A stretch of 64,000 nucleotides of DNA from Pseudoramibacter alactolyticus ATCC 23263 (GTDB taxonomy: Bacteria > Bacillota > Clostridia > Eubacteriales > Eubacteriaceae). This document shows positions 1-7,998 of the stretch, in pieces (within the stretch, counting starts at the first letter, position 1; each line of letters begins with the position of its first letter). The stretch covers positions 1,476,505-1,540,504 of the forward strand of contig NZ_GL622359.1 of the NCBI RefSeq assembly GCF_000185505.1, read 5' to 3'. A program made the position numbers and the translations under genes. The notes beneath the pieces are model-generated. The model had not been told where the DNA came from. It did not search any database and saw only the letters and a list, made by a program, of their open reading frames with translations.

Positions 1-74
1 AAATCTCCTTATTTTATGGTTTACAATCTTATGCCATTATATTAAATTCAGGCGTTTCTTTCAAGCCCTTTCTG

Positions 75-100
75 AAAAATCGCCGGTTTCCGACGCTTTT
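75..100 (-). terminator. Rho-independent terminator after proS
   Basis: Hairpin with arms CGCCGG (81-86) and CCGACG (90-95) around a 3-nt loop. It is flanked by A/T runs on both sides, so it can end leftward proS transcription and could also act on the plus strand. Nothing else is seen in bases 1-133. Confidence 0.65.
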
Positions 101-133
101 TTGCCTTTCCCTTAATCGGACACGCTCAAGGTT

Positions 134-1582
134 TTAATAGGCTCTGGCGAAATAAGCCATCTTGTCGGCATGCTTACCACAGCATACGCAGGTGCCGTCG
201 CCGATGACCTCCTGTTCGCCGTCAAAGGGAATACAGCGCAGCGTCGCGCCGGTTTCGTCGTGAATTTTGTCTTCGCAGGCCGGATCGCCGCACCAGTTCG
301 CTTTGATGAAGCCGGGATTTTCCTTGAGGCGTTCGGCAAATTCCTGCATATCCTTTGCTGTGGATGTCTTGGCTTCCCGCGCCTTTAAAGCTTTATCGTA
401 AAGATTTTTCTGGATGGCCACCAGCAGATCGGCCACATGGGCTTCAATATCGTCCAGCGAGACGGCCGTTTTTTCCCCGGTGTCCCGGCGCGCCAGCACA
501 CATTCGCCTCTTTCGAGATCCCTCGGTCCAATTTCAAGGCGAATCGGCACCCCTTTCATTTCCCACTGGTTGAATTTCCATCCGGGCGAATTGTCCGAAT
601 CGTCAAGTTCCGCTCTAAAAACCTTGCCCAATTGATCTGTCAGTTTCCCGGCGGCCTCCGCCACCCTAGGCTTATGTGCCGCGACGGGAATGATCACCAC
701 CTGAATCGGCGCGATCTTCGGCGGCAGCACCAGCCCGTTGTCGTCCCCGTGCACCATAATCAGCCCGCCGATCAGCCGGGTGGACACGCCCCAGGAAGTG
801 TGATAGGGATTTTCCTGTTTATTTTCGCGGCTCAGATAACTGATATCAAAGGCTTTGGTGAAGTGTTGACCCAGATAATGGGAGGTCCCGGACTGCAGCG
901 CCTGGCCATCGTGCATCAAGGCTTCAATCGTATAGGTGGCTTCGGCGCCGGCGAACTTTTCCTTCTCGCTCTTTTGGCCCACCACCATCGGAATGGCCAT
1001 GAAGTCCTCGGTCACTTCCCGGTAAATATTCAGCATCTGCATGGTTTCTGCCCTGGCTTCTTCCTCCGTTTCGTGAAGGGTGTGCCCTTCCTGCCAGAGG
1101 AATTCCGATGTTCTTAAAAAAGGTCTTGTGGTTTTTTCCCAGCGGACCACATTGCACCACTGGTTGTATTTAAAAGGCAGCTGCCGATAAGAGTTGAGCC
1201 ATTTGCTGTACATCGAGCAGATGATGGTCTCCGACGTCGGGCGGATGGCCAGCCGTTCGCCCAGCTCTTTGCCGCCGCCCCGGGTCACCCAGGCCACTTC
1301 CGGGGCAAAGCCCTCCACGTGTTCGGCTTCGGTCTGGAGCATGCTTTCCGGGATGAGCAGCGGGAAATACATGTTCTTGTGGCCCGTTTCTTTAAAGCGA
1401 CGGTCAAAGGCTTCTTTGATGTTTTCCCAAATGGCATAGCCGTAGGGCCGGATGACCATAAATCCCTTGACCGGCGCATAATCGACCATCTCCGTCTTGG
1501 AAATCACATCCGTGTACCACCGGGCGAAATCCACGTCTCTGGGCGTGATGGCCTCGACCTGCTTACCTTTATTTTTTCCCAT
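134..1582 (-). CDS. proS: Prolyl-tRNA synthetase, short (type 3) form
   Basis: Charges tRNA-Pro with proline in the cytoplasm. The 482-residue class II synthetase has the proline-pocket motif RPTSE at about 114-118 and class II motif 2 around residues 147-168 (RWEK, then RTSEFLWQEGH). A C-terminal zinc-type region has Cys at the CGDPAC and CVCCG motifs, and the protein ends in Tyr. It lacks the large insertion that edits Ala-tRNA in the longer bacterial ProS, so it belongs to the archaeal/eukaryotic-like type common in Clostridia. The ATG start matches the family N-terminus. No T-box is seen in the short 77-bp upstream gap. It lies downstream of the OLD nuclease gene on the same strand. Confidence 0.96.
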   Translation of the reverse strand: MGKNKGKQVEAITPRDVDFARWYTDVISKTEMVDYAPVKGFMVIRPYGYAIWENIKEAFDRRFKETGHKNMYFPLLIPESMLQTEAEHVEGFAPEVAWVTRGGGKELGERLAIRPTSETIICSMYSKWLNSYRQLPFKYNQWCNVVRWEKTTRPFLRTSEFLWQEGHTLHETEEEARAETMQMLNIYREVTEDFMAIPMVVGQKSEKEKFAGAEATYTIEALMHDGQALQSGTSHYLGQHFTKAFDISYLSRENKQENPYHTSWGVSTRLIGGLIMVHGDDNGLVLPPKIAPIQVVIIPVAAHKPRVAEAAGKLTDQLGKVFRAELDDSDNSPGWKFNQWEMKGVPIRLEIGPRDLERGECVLARRDTGEKTAVSLDDIEAHVADLLVAIQKNLYDKALKAREAKTSTAKDMQEFAERLKENPGFIKANWCGDPACEDKIHDETGATLRCIPFDGEQEVIGDGTCVCCGKHADKMAYFARAY

Positions 1583-1659
1583 TAATCTTTCGATCCTTTC
1601 AGACTCCGTTTATTTTTTGCCGTTTTATTATATCACACTCCGGCCATTGTTCAATCCTA

Positions 1660-3015
1660 TTATTCCCCGGGAATTTGGGCATCCAGCCAGGCGAGCACCC
1701 GCATAAAAGAGCGCGGAATTCGGGTGACCGCCGTCGCCAGGATGCTGCCGCGCAGCGCATTTTTAGATTTTTTAAGCTGTTCCAGCTGACGCGGCCGAAT
1801 GCGGTGCATCCGCTTGCGCCCTTCGGCCGGCGTCAGGGTTTCGCCCCCCTGATGAAAGAGAAAGGCATCGATCTTCTGCAGCGTCTTAGCGCACCGGCAA
1901 TAATCTTCCCATTCGAAATGATCGTACACATCGGCTTCAAAATCATCGCCGTCGGTAAAGAAGACATCTTTTTCGTTGCGGTAGGCCGGCCGCTTATCCC
2001 GATCGATAATGGCGACCGTCTGGATATCAAAGGCCTGATACAGCCGCATGCACCGGCGCAGGCTGTCCGCCCCGTCAAGCTTCACCAGGCCGATCCCGCG
2101 GGCATCCATATCCAACCCGTAGCGCTCGGCGAAAACGGGGAAGGCCCCGAACTCCGTGTCTCCCTCCACAAAGACGATGCAGTGGCTGAACATCGCCTCT
2201 TTCAGATAAATAAAATTGTGGAGCATGTGTTTATAAAGGCGGTAATCCATTTTGAGCGCCGCCCCGCAGACCACGGCGATCCGCAGCGAACGGCACGGCT
2301 GATGGATGCGGATAAACTGATGATAATCTCCCAGCAAAATGCTGGGCGAATGGGTGGCGATAAAAATCTGTCCCTTCAGCGCGTCGATGCCGGTCGTCGC
2401 TTTAAAACGTTCCCGAAAGGCCGCATCGCCGCCGGTGACCATGGCCTCTAACGTCTTGATCAATCGGCGCTGTCGGTAAGGATGCAGGTGAATCTCCGGC
2501 TCGTCTAAGATCATCACCAAGGGCAAGCAACGCTGCCCGGTTGCGTCTGTGCACACGGCCGCCGCCTGTTTTTTGGCGATGGCCACGATGCGCCGCTCCA
2601 GATGGGCCGCATACCAAAGCTTCCCGGCTTCCGTCCCGTCCATATCGCTGCGGGCATTGGTCAGCCGCGCCGCCGCATCGTAAATCACCGGGATTTTCGG
2701 CTTCTTGGCTTGGATGGCGCCATCGCATTCCCAGGTGCAACTCGCCGCTGCCGCCGCATGGGCCTGCTGCACCGTCATCCGACACACCATTTCGCCGATG
2801 GCCAACTCCATCTGCACGCACAAGGGTTTTTCAGGGTCTTCAAAATCTTTAGCCTCGAAGGGCGCCTCCGTCAACAGATGGTGCAGCAGCTCCAGCACGT
2901 TGGTTTTGCCGATATTGTTTTCGCCGATTAAAAAGTTAACCGCCGGGTCGAAGGTGAGCGTTTGATGCGAAAGGTTGCGGTAATTCTCAATCAAGTTGAT
3001 GGCGCGGATAAACAC
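1660..3015 (-). CDS. OLD-family ATP-dependent endonuclease (AAA ATPase plus TOPRIM)
   Basis: Predicted ATP-driven nuclease of the Overcoming Lysogenization Defect family, often part of phage defence or DNA repair. An ABC-like ATPase has Walker A GENNIGKT at residues 31-38, Walker B MILDEPEIHLHP and the H-loop IATHSPS. It is followed by a TOPRIM domain with the acidic motifs VFVEGDTE and IIDRDK. At 451 residues it is shorter than the usual 550-650, with a small region between the ATPase halves, but both active sites look intact. There is no recognisable GajB-like partner next to it, so this is a stand-alone class 1 type. It sits between the rplL terminator and proS, an unusual place for a defence gene. 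The exact biological role is not established from sequence. Confidence 0.82.
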   Translation of the reverse strand: MFIRAINLIENYRNLSHQTLTFDPAVNFLIGENNIGKTNVLELLHHLLTEAPFEAKDFEDPEKPLCVQMELAIGEMVCRMTVQQAHAAAAASCTWECDGAIQAKKPKIPVIYDAAARLTNARSDMDGTEAGKLWYAAHLERRIVAIAKKQAAAVCTDATGQRCLPLVMILDEPEIHLHPYRQRRLIKTLEAMVTGGDAAFRERFKATTGIDALKGQIFIATHSPSILLGDYHQFIRIHQPCRSLRIAVVCGAALKMDYRLYKHMLHNFIYLKEAMFSHCIVFVEGDTEFGAFPVFAERYGLDMDARGIGLVKLDGADSLRRCMRLYQAFDIQTVAIIDRDKRPAYRNEKDVFFTDGDDFEADVYDHFEWEDYCRCAKTLQKIDAFLFHQGGETLTPAEGRKRMHRIRPRQLEQLKKSKNALRGSILATAVTRIPRSFMRVLAWLDAQIPGE

Positions 3016-3140
3016 GAAAAAACTCCTTTCATTTGCTTTGGTTTTCAGATCCTCATGATTGTTTTTATTGTATGCCCCGATTATTTAATTTATATTTATC
3101 TTCTGCCCTCGGCGGCCGCTCCGCCTCATTTCGGGCAATA

Positions 3141-3170
3141 AAAAAGCCCATGCTGTGCACAGGCTTTTTT
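3141..3170 (-). terminator. Terminator of the rplKAJL operon
   Basis: Hairpin of about 12 bp counting flanking A-T pairs and two wobbles (arms around 3141-3152 and 3158-3170), followed on the minus strand by a T6 run. It lies just downstream of rplL and separates the ribosomal operon from the OLD gene. Confidence 0.8.
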
Positions 3171-3186
3171 CTTCATCTTAATCCGA

Positions 3187-3564
3187 TTATTTGAGTTCGA
3201 CCGTCGCGCCGACTTCTTCGATCTTGGATTTCATTTCTTCGGCTTCTTCTTTGGCCACGCCTTCCTTGAGGGGCTTCGGTGCGCCGTCGACCAAAGCTTT
3301 CGCTTCTTTCAGGCCCAGACCGGTCAGTTCGCGGACCACCTTGATGACTTTAATCTTCTGATCGCCAACAGAAGCCAGAACGACGTCGAAGTCGCTCTTT
3401 TCAGCAGGCGCTTCGCCGCCGGCAGCAGCCGGCGCAGCAGCAACCGCCACCGGAGCGGCAGCGCTAACGCCGAATTCTTCTTCTAAAGCAGAAACCAGTT
3501 CGGATAATTCCATCACAGACAGCGCTTTAACGTCTTCAATTAATTTTTCAACTTTTTCGCTCAT
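3187..3564 (-). CDS. rplL: 50S ribosomal protein L7/L12
   Basis: Stalk protein of the large ribosomal subunit that recruits translation factors. The 125-residue protein has the usual N-terminal dimerisation helix, an Ala/Pro hinge at about 33-56, and the C-terminal domain with [20 protein letters not shown], ending in VGATVELK. It is the last gene of the operon, 48 bp after rplJ and just before a strong terminator. Length and sequence are typical. Confidence 0.98.
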   Translation of the reverse strand: MSEKVEKLIEDVKALSVMELSELVSALEEEFGVSAAAPVAVAAAPAAAGGEAPAEKSDFDVVLASVGDQKIKVIKVVRELTGLGLKEAKALVDGAPKPLKEGVAKEEAEEMKSKIEEVGATVELK

Positions 3565-3612
3565 TGGTATTCCTCCAAATTTTAATTTAATAACATGTGT
3601 TTCAGGCGGCGA

Positions 3613-4143
3613 CTAAGCCGCTTCTTCCCTTTTCTGATCGGCAATCTGACCTAAAGCGACAACCAAACCCTTGATGGTTCCGTTGAGCACATTGACCAGA
3701 CCCGCAATCGGTGCATTCAAACCTCTCAAGGTCATCGCGACCAGTTCATCGCGGCTCGGCATCTTCGCCAATTGGCCGACGCCGGCAGCGTCGATCACCT
3801 TGCCTTCAACCACGCCGGCTTTGATTTCCAGCTTTTCGTGATCTTTGGCAAAATCCGCCATCAGTTTAGCCGTTGCGACCGCATCACTTTCACAAAATGC
3901 AATCGCGTTCGGGCCTGTCAGTGAAGGCAACAAACCTTCCAGCCCCGCTTCCTGAGCGGCAAAACGCATCATGGCATTTTTGTAGACCTTATATTCGACT
4001 CCCTGTTCGCGAGCCTTGCTGCGCAGCTCTGTTACTTCCGCAACATTCAAGCCGCGATAGTCCACAACGACAGCACCCTGAGCGTTTTTCATCTTTTCGG
4101 CGATTTCGGCGACAATCGCCTTTTTTGCTTCGAGATTGGGCAT
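3613..4143 (-). CDS. rplJ: 50S ribosomal protein L10
   Basis: Base of the L7/L12 stalk; binds 23S rRNA. The 176-residue protein begins MPNLEAKKAIVAEIAEKM and contains the typical VVDYRGL and LRxxAREQGVEYKVYKNAM segments. Its C-terminal helix, which binds L7/L12 dimers, ends in a charged KREEAA tail. It is preceded by a long leader with a terminator hairpin, the normal site of L10 autoregulation. A short gap leads to rplL. Confidence 0.98.
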   Translation of the reverse strand: MPNLEAKKAIVAEIAEKMKNAQGAVVVDYRGLNVAEVTELRSKAREQGVEYKVYKNAMMRFAAQEAGLEGLLPSLTGPNAIAFCESDAVATAKLMADFAKDHEKLEIKAGVVEGKVIDAAGVGQLAKMPSRDELVAMTLRGLNAPIAGLVNVLNGTIKGLVVALGQIADQKREEAA

Positions 4144-4163
4144 TGCAATTCCTCCTTTTTTAG

Positions 4164-4340
4164 ATTTTTACAAAAATCAGATTCAGAAGGTTACACTTCC
4201 GTCAGTGACGTTTGCTTTGCATAAAATAAGGCTTTCTCCACATAGGTGAAGAAAGCCTCTTAATCCTTAAGCTTGCCACACCCTCGGCAGGATATTTGAA
4301 CGCCGGCGCTCGCCGTTGTCCCTGCTGTCTATGGATGACT
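4164..4340 (-). promoter_or_regulatory. L10 leader with attenuator hairpin
   Basis: The 262-bp gap between rplA and rplJ holds a structured leader. The clearest element is a hairpin with arms GGCTTTCT (4230-4237) and AGAAAGCC (4250-4257), followed on the minus strand by a T-rich stretch. In this position the known L10 leader lets L10 or L10(L12)4 repress rplJL. The assignment rests on position and the attenuator-like hairpin; the conserved kink-turn was not matched base by base. Confidence 0.6.
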
Positions 4341-4405
4341 TATTAAAGCTTGTTCAGTTTATCATCCCGTTTGGGGAATGTCAAGCCTTTTGTCGAACCT
4401 TGAAA

Positions 4406-5095
4406 TTAGATTCTCGCCGTGTTGATTTTAACCCCCGGGCTCATCGTCGACGCCAGGGAAACACTGCGGAAATACTGCCCCTTGGCAGCAGCCGGCTTCG
4501 CCTTTTTCAGGGCATCCAGCATAGCGCCGATGTTTTGCATCAGCTGTTCTTCGCCAAACGATGCCTTGCCGACAATCACGTGGATGATATTCGCCTTGTC
4601 CAGACGATATTCCACTTTACCGGCCTTGGTGTCTTTAACCGCTTTGCCAATGTCCATGGTGACGGTGCCGGATTTCGGATTTGGCATCAGGCCCTTCGGC
4701 CCGAGCACGCGACCCAAACGGCCGACTTTACCCATCATATCCGGCGTGGCGATGAGCACATCAAAATCGAACCAGTTTTCTTCCTGGATCCGCTGAATGT
4801 ATTCATCTTCACCAAAATAATCGGCGCCGGCTTCCTCCGCTTCTTTGAGCTTGTCGCCTTTGGCCAAAACCAGAACTTTCACTTCATTCCCGGTGCCGTT
4901 GGGCAACACGACGGAGCCGCGAACCTGCTGATCGGCGTGGCGCGAGTCAACCCCCAACCGGGCGTGCAGTTCGATGGTTTCGTCAAAATTAGCGGTCGCC
5001 ATTTTCTTGACCTGAGCCACAGCGGCATCCAGATCAAACAGCTCAGACTTGTCATAAGTCTTCACGTTTGCTTGGTATTTTTTACCTTTTTTCAT
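4406..5095 (-). CDS. rplA: 50S ribosomal protein L1
   Basis: Forms the mobile L1 stalk next to the ribosomal E site; in many bacteria it also represses its own operon. At 229 residues it has the usual length. The N-terminus [16 protein letters not shown], the conserved [10 protein letters not shown] segment, the [14 protein letters not shown] signature and the C-terminal SPGVKINT are present. It follows rplK after about 93 bp and precedes the L10 leader. Confidence 0.98.
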   Translation of the reverse strand: MKKGKKYQANVKTYDKSELFDLDAAVAQVKKMATANFDETIELHARLGVDSRHADQQVRGSVVLPNGTGNEVKVLVLAKGDKLKEAEEAGADYFGEDEYIQRIQEENWFDFDVLIATPDMMGKVGRLGRVLGPKGLMPNPKSGTVTMDIGKAVKDTKAGKVEYRLDKANIIHVIVGKASFGEEQLMQNIGAMLDALKKAKPAAAKGQYFRSVSLASTMSPGVKINTARI

Positions 5096-5188
5096 TTTTC
5101 CTCCTGTGGTCTTAACGGATAATCTCCTCCCACTTAAGGTTCTTCTTCAGATTCAATTGATCTCGGCATAATGCCGATAATCGCGGTT

Positions 5189-5614
5189 TTATTCTTCGAC
5201 GACAATCCCCATGGAACGCGCGGTCCCGGCAACCATCCGCGCTGCGGAATCAATATCCGCTGCGTTGAGGTCGGGCATTTTTGTCTGAGCGATTTCGCGA
5301 ACCTGATCCATGGTCACCGTTGCGACCTTGTTCTTATTCGGTTCACCGGAAGCTTTGTCAATACCGGCGGCTTTCTTGAGCAGAACGGCTGCCGGCGGAG
5401 TTTTTGTGATAAATGTGAAGGAATGATCCTGGAAAACGGTGATGACAACCGGAATGATCATCCCTGCGTCATTGGCTGTCTTCGCGTTAAATTCCTTACA
5501 AAAACCCATGATGTTGACACCGTGCTGACCCAAAGCCGGGCCGACCGGCGGCGCCGGGGACGCTTTCCCGGCCGGAATCTGCAATTTAATCAGTCCGATA
5601 ACTTTTTTCGCCAT
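5189..5614 (-). CDS. rplK: 50S ribosomal protein L11
   Basis: Binds 23S rRNA at the GTPase-associated centre. The 141-residue protein starts [18 protein letters not shown], has the proline-rich N-terminal turn [13 protein letters not shown], and ends with the C-terminal RNA-binding domain (GTARSMGI). It is the first gene of the rplKAJL unit, 186 bp downstream of nusG. That gap carries two perfect hairpins. Confidence 0.98.
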   Translation of the reverse strand: MAKKVIGLIKLQIPAGKASPAPPVGPALGQHGVNIMGFCKEFNAKTANDAGMIIPVVITVFQDHSFTFITKTPPAAVLLKKAAGIDKASGEPNKNKVATVTMDQVREIAQTKMPDLNAADIDSAARMVAGTARSMGIVVEE

Positions 5615-5691
5615 AGCGACACCTCCTCTATAGACTCGACGGCTGCGCCCAGAAACGATTAAAACTGAGCCGCCCGTCGGCGGTAAGGTTT

Positions 5692-5761
5692 GGATGCCAA
5701 AGGCATCCTGATTTGAAGAATATCTTGCCTTAAGTGTTTATTTAAAGGCCGTCTGACGGCC
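5692..5761 (-). promoter_or_regulatory. Two hairpins in the nusG-rplK gap
   Basis: One perfect stem has arms GGATGCC (5692-5698) and GGCATCC (5702-5708) around a 3-nt loop. A second has arms GGCCGT (5747-5752) and ACGGCC (5756-5761) around 3 nt. The second is followed on the minus strand by TTTAAAT, a weak U tract. They could be a partial terminator for nusG, an RNA-processing site or a regulatory leader for rplK. No clear promoter was identified between them and rplK. Confidence 0.45.
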
Positions 5762-5800
5762 AATAAATCATTGTGTTTTCTCAAGTGCCCATCCAATGCT

Positions 5801-6340
5801 TTATAAGGACTTGAGCTTTTCTGCCTGATCAAAATCAAGCTCAGTCAGCGTTTCTCGGCCGAACACCGACAGGTTGACTTTAATTTTGGATTTTTCCAGG
5901 TTGATAACCTCCACTTCGCCGGCCATGCCTTCGAAGGGGCCATCAATAATTTTAACTTGATCGCCGACCGCCAGATCAATTTCGACCTGCTGTCTTCTGA
6001 TTCCCATTTTCCGCAGTTCCTCTGGTGAAAGCGGAACGGGTTTCGATGCCGGCCCGACAAATCCGGTGACGCCTCGGGTGTTTCGAACAACATACCAGGA
6101 ATCGTCTGTCATGTACATCTGAACGATAACGTAGCCGGGAAAGAGTTTTTTCTCCTTGATGACTTTTTTGCCGTTTTTCGTTTCGACGACGTCCTGAGTC
6201 GGCACTTCCACCTGAAGGATCACATCCTCCATGCCTCGATGCTCGACCGTCGCTTCGATGCTGGCCTTCACTTTATTTTCGTAACCGGAATAAGTGTGAG
6301 CGACATACCATTGCGGTTTGTCATTATTTTCGTATTCCAT
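5801..6340 (-). CDS. nusG: Transcription elongation/antitermination factor NusG
   Basis: Binds RNA polymerase and couples it to Rho or the ribosome. The 179-residue protein has the NGN domain (WYVAHTYSGYENKV near the start, then FPGYVIVQM and RNTRGVTGFVG) and a C-terminal KOW domain (GDQVKIIDGPFEGMAGEV). It begins 28 bp after secE and likely shares its transcript. Confidence 0.98.
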   Translation of the reverse strand: MEYENNDKPQWYVAHTYSGYENKVKASIEATVEHRGMEDVILQVEVPTQDVVETKNGKKVIKEKKLFPGYVIVQMYMTDDSWYVVRNTRGVTGFVGPASKPVPLSPEELRKMGIRRQQVEIDLAVGDQVKIIDGPFEGMAGEVEVINLEKSKIKVNLSVFGRETLTELDFDQAEKLKSL

Positions 6341-6367
6341 TTGCGTTCCTTATTGATAAAGCTGAGG

Positions 6368-6883
6368 TTATTTGCCTAAGAAAAGCGCCGCCAACGCGCC
6401 GAACCCGGTATCTGCAATCCAAGTCAGCAGGGTGAAAGCCACCACGATCCCCGCCACCACTGACGTGCTTTTTACCAATTCGTCCGTCGTCAGCCAGTTG
6501 ACTTTCTTCAACTCGACGACCACTTCTTTAAAGAAGAGGACGATCCGCTGAAAGACATTAGGCTTGCGGTTTTTCTTCGCAGCCGCTTTTTGAGCGGCCT
6601 TCTTTTCTTTGGATTTCTGAGCAGCGGCCTTTTCATCAAATTTCGAATCTTTAATCGGTGCTTTCTTGATTTTAGACGGTTCCGCCTTTTCTTTGGCTTC
6701 CGATTCGATTTTGGTTTTTTGTGAGGCGCGTTCCCGGGCTTCATCCATTTCAGCAGCAAACGCCTTCGCTTCCTTGCGTTTGGCTTTCTGTTCCAGTTCA
6801 GCCTGTCTCGCGGCTTCCGCCCGGCGTTCCTGTCTGTTTTTCTTTTTTTTTCGCCATGTTTCTCCCTTCGTGCCCGCGGGCAC
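6368..6883 (-). CDS. secE: Preprotein translocase subunit SecE with a long charged N-terminus; natural start out of frame
   Basis: Clamps SecY in the membrane translocon. The C-terminal ~60 residues are SecE-like: an amphipathic segment (FFKEVVVELKKVNW), then the single membrane helix (VVAGIVVAFTLLTWIADTGF). About 100 residues before this are rich in Lys, Ala and Glu, a helical or coiled-coil extension seen in some Clostridia. In the open frame the only start is a GTG at 6883 without a clear ribosome site. A much better start, ATG at 6855-6857 preceded by AAGGGAG, is separated from the SecE frame by an A9 run (6843-6851). Eight A residues would join them as MAKKKKNRQERRAEA. The frame as read gives a 19-residue peptide ending at 6798. 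Confidence 0.85.
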   Translation of the reverse strand: MPAGTKGETWRKKKKNRQERRAEAARQAELEQKAKRKEAKAFAAEMDEARERASQKTKIESEAKEKAEPSKIKKAPIKDSKFDEKAAAQKSKEKKAAQKAAAKKNRKPNVFQRIVLFFKEVVVELKKVNWLTTDELVKSTSVVAGIVVAFTLLTWIADTGFGALAALFLGK

Positions 6884-6897
6884 AGGTTCACTGAAGC

Positions 6898-7047
6898 TTA
6901 GCGGGTTTCTTTATGCACGGTGTGCTTCTTGCAGAACGGGCAGTATTTTTTTAATTCGATACGATCCGGATTATTCTGTTTGTTCTTCATCGTATCGTAA
7001 TTGCGCTGTTTGCATTCGGTACATGCCAATGTAACCTTCTGTCTCAC
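6898..7047 (-). CDS. rpmG: 50S ribosomal protein L33
   Basis: Small zinc-ribbon ribosomal protein of 49 residues, too short for a naive ORF search. It reads [19 protein letters not shown] near the start, followed by the second Cys pair in YCPFCKKH, and ends HKETR. Four cysteines in two CxxC pairs make this the zinc-binding form. The start is GTG at 7045-7047, with a perfect AGGAGG (7055-7060) upstream. It is the first gene of the rpmG-secE-nusG unit. Confidence 0.95.
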   Translation of the reverse strand: MRQKVTLACTECKQRNYDTMKNKQNNPDRIELKKYCPFCKKHTVHKETR

Positions 7048-7149
7048 GATTCTACCTCCTGTGTCCCGGTTTTCCCGGCCTATTTTCCTTTGACGGGCTC
7101 AAATGGCGCAAAGCGTCATTCGATCGCTGCGAGGTGTGCGGCCCGCAAT

Positions 7150-7180
7150 AAAAAAAGGCGGCCCGCCTTTACTTTTTTAT
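7150..7180 (-). terminator. Terminator after the acetyltransferase gene
   Basis: Stem AAAGGCG (7154-7160) with CGCCTTT (7164-7170), 3-nt loop, and a T7 run on the minus strand. It ends the 7239-7757 gene before rpmG. An A/T-rich flank on the other side makes it potentially bidirectional. Confidence 0.75.
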
Positions 7181-7238
7181 TATAACAGGCGGCCGCAGCC
7201 TTTTCAAGTTTTTTTTATGGTTTTTCACGTTCCGGCAT

Positions 7239-7757
7239 TTAAATGGCGCGGCCCATCTGAAAGCAGTCTTTGGTGTGCCCGTCGATCTCGACAATGCCGG
7301 GAAAAAGGCCCCAGGGTTCGAAGCCGAACTTTCGCGCCAGGCTCAGCGACGGCAGATTGTCTTCAAAGATGATCAACATCAGATGTCTATAGCCCAGCGT
7401 CCGGCACCGCGTGATTACCCGATCCATCAAGACCGTACCGATACCCTGATGCTGATAAGCCTTGTCCAGATAATAGCTCAGCTCGCAGGCCTTGGAAAAC
7501 CCCTCCCTGCCGGAGCGATAAGCCGTGACCGCCATCCAGCTGACCACACGGCCGTCCACTTCGGCCACAAAAATCGGATGGCGCTCCGTGCGGTGTTCGG
7601 CAAACCAGGGCACGCGCTTTTTTCGTGTGACCGGCGTTAAAAGGGCGGTGACGCGCCTGTCGGCAATCGCCATATTCAAAATATCCAAAATGCGCTGTTC
7701 GTCCTTCTCTTCAAAAAGCCGCACCCGCACTTTTGTGTTCTCACGCTGCCCTTTCAC
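7239..7757 (-). CDS. GNAT-family N-acetyltransferase
   Basis: Likely transfers an acetyl group from acetyl-CoA to an amine; the substrate is unknown. The 172-residue protein is closest in style to the phosphinothricin/methionine-sulfoximine acetyltransferase group, with PWFAEHR in the N-terminal half. The CoA-binding motif A is YLDKAYQHQGIG at about 96-114, followed by the motif B FGFEPWG. The called start is GTG; internal GTG codons at about residues 10 and 12 are also possible because the ribosome site is weak. It is a monocistronic gene ending at a terminator. Confidence 0.8.
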   Translation of the reverse strand: MKGQRENTKVRVRLFEEKDEQRILDILNMAIADRRVTALLTPVTRKKRVPWFAEHRTERHPIFVAEVDGRVVSWMAVTAYRSGREGFSKACELSYYLDKAYQHQGIGTVLMDRVITRCRTLGYRHLMLIIFEDNLPSLSLARKFGFEPWGLFPGIVEIDGHTKDCFQMGRAI

Positions 7758-7804
7758 TTTCCGTCCTCTTTGTCGTCTTTTCCCATCCGGCGCCCATCTG
7801 GCAC

Positions 7805-7993
7805 TCAGGGTTTGCGATCAATGCCGTTTTTCCAGGCGATGATGATCGTCGCGATAAACAGAATGCCGACTGGCACCGCAACCGGCACCCATCGCGACAG
7901 CACCATCCCGACGAGCCAAAGCAAGGCCGGCAAAACGAGTGCCAACGCAATCAGCAGGGCAATCGCCAGCCATCCCCCTCGATGCGGATCCAT
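7805..7993 (-). CDS. Small two-helix membrane protein, function unknown
   Basis: Predicted 62-residue protein starting MDPHRGGWLAIALL. Two hydrophobic stretches (about 8-33 and 36-53) form a likely helical hairpin, followed by a short basic tail NGIDRKP. It begins 5 bp after the stop of the dehydrogenase gene and so is probably cotranscribed with it. I do not recognise a family. The ATG was chosen because it follows directly after the upstream gene; a longer frame extends back into that gene and is less likely. Confidence 0.55.
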   Translation of the reverse strand: MDPHRGGWLAIALLIALALVLPALLWLVGMVLSRWVPVAVPVGILFIATIIIAWKNGIDRKP

Positions 7994-7998
7994 CGGCC

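Noticed and set aside
1583-1659. A T-box leader upstream of proS
   Set aside because: The gap to the upstream gene is only 77 bp, with no specifier stem or T-box sequence.
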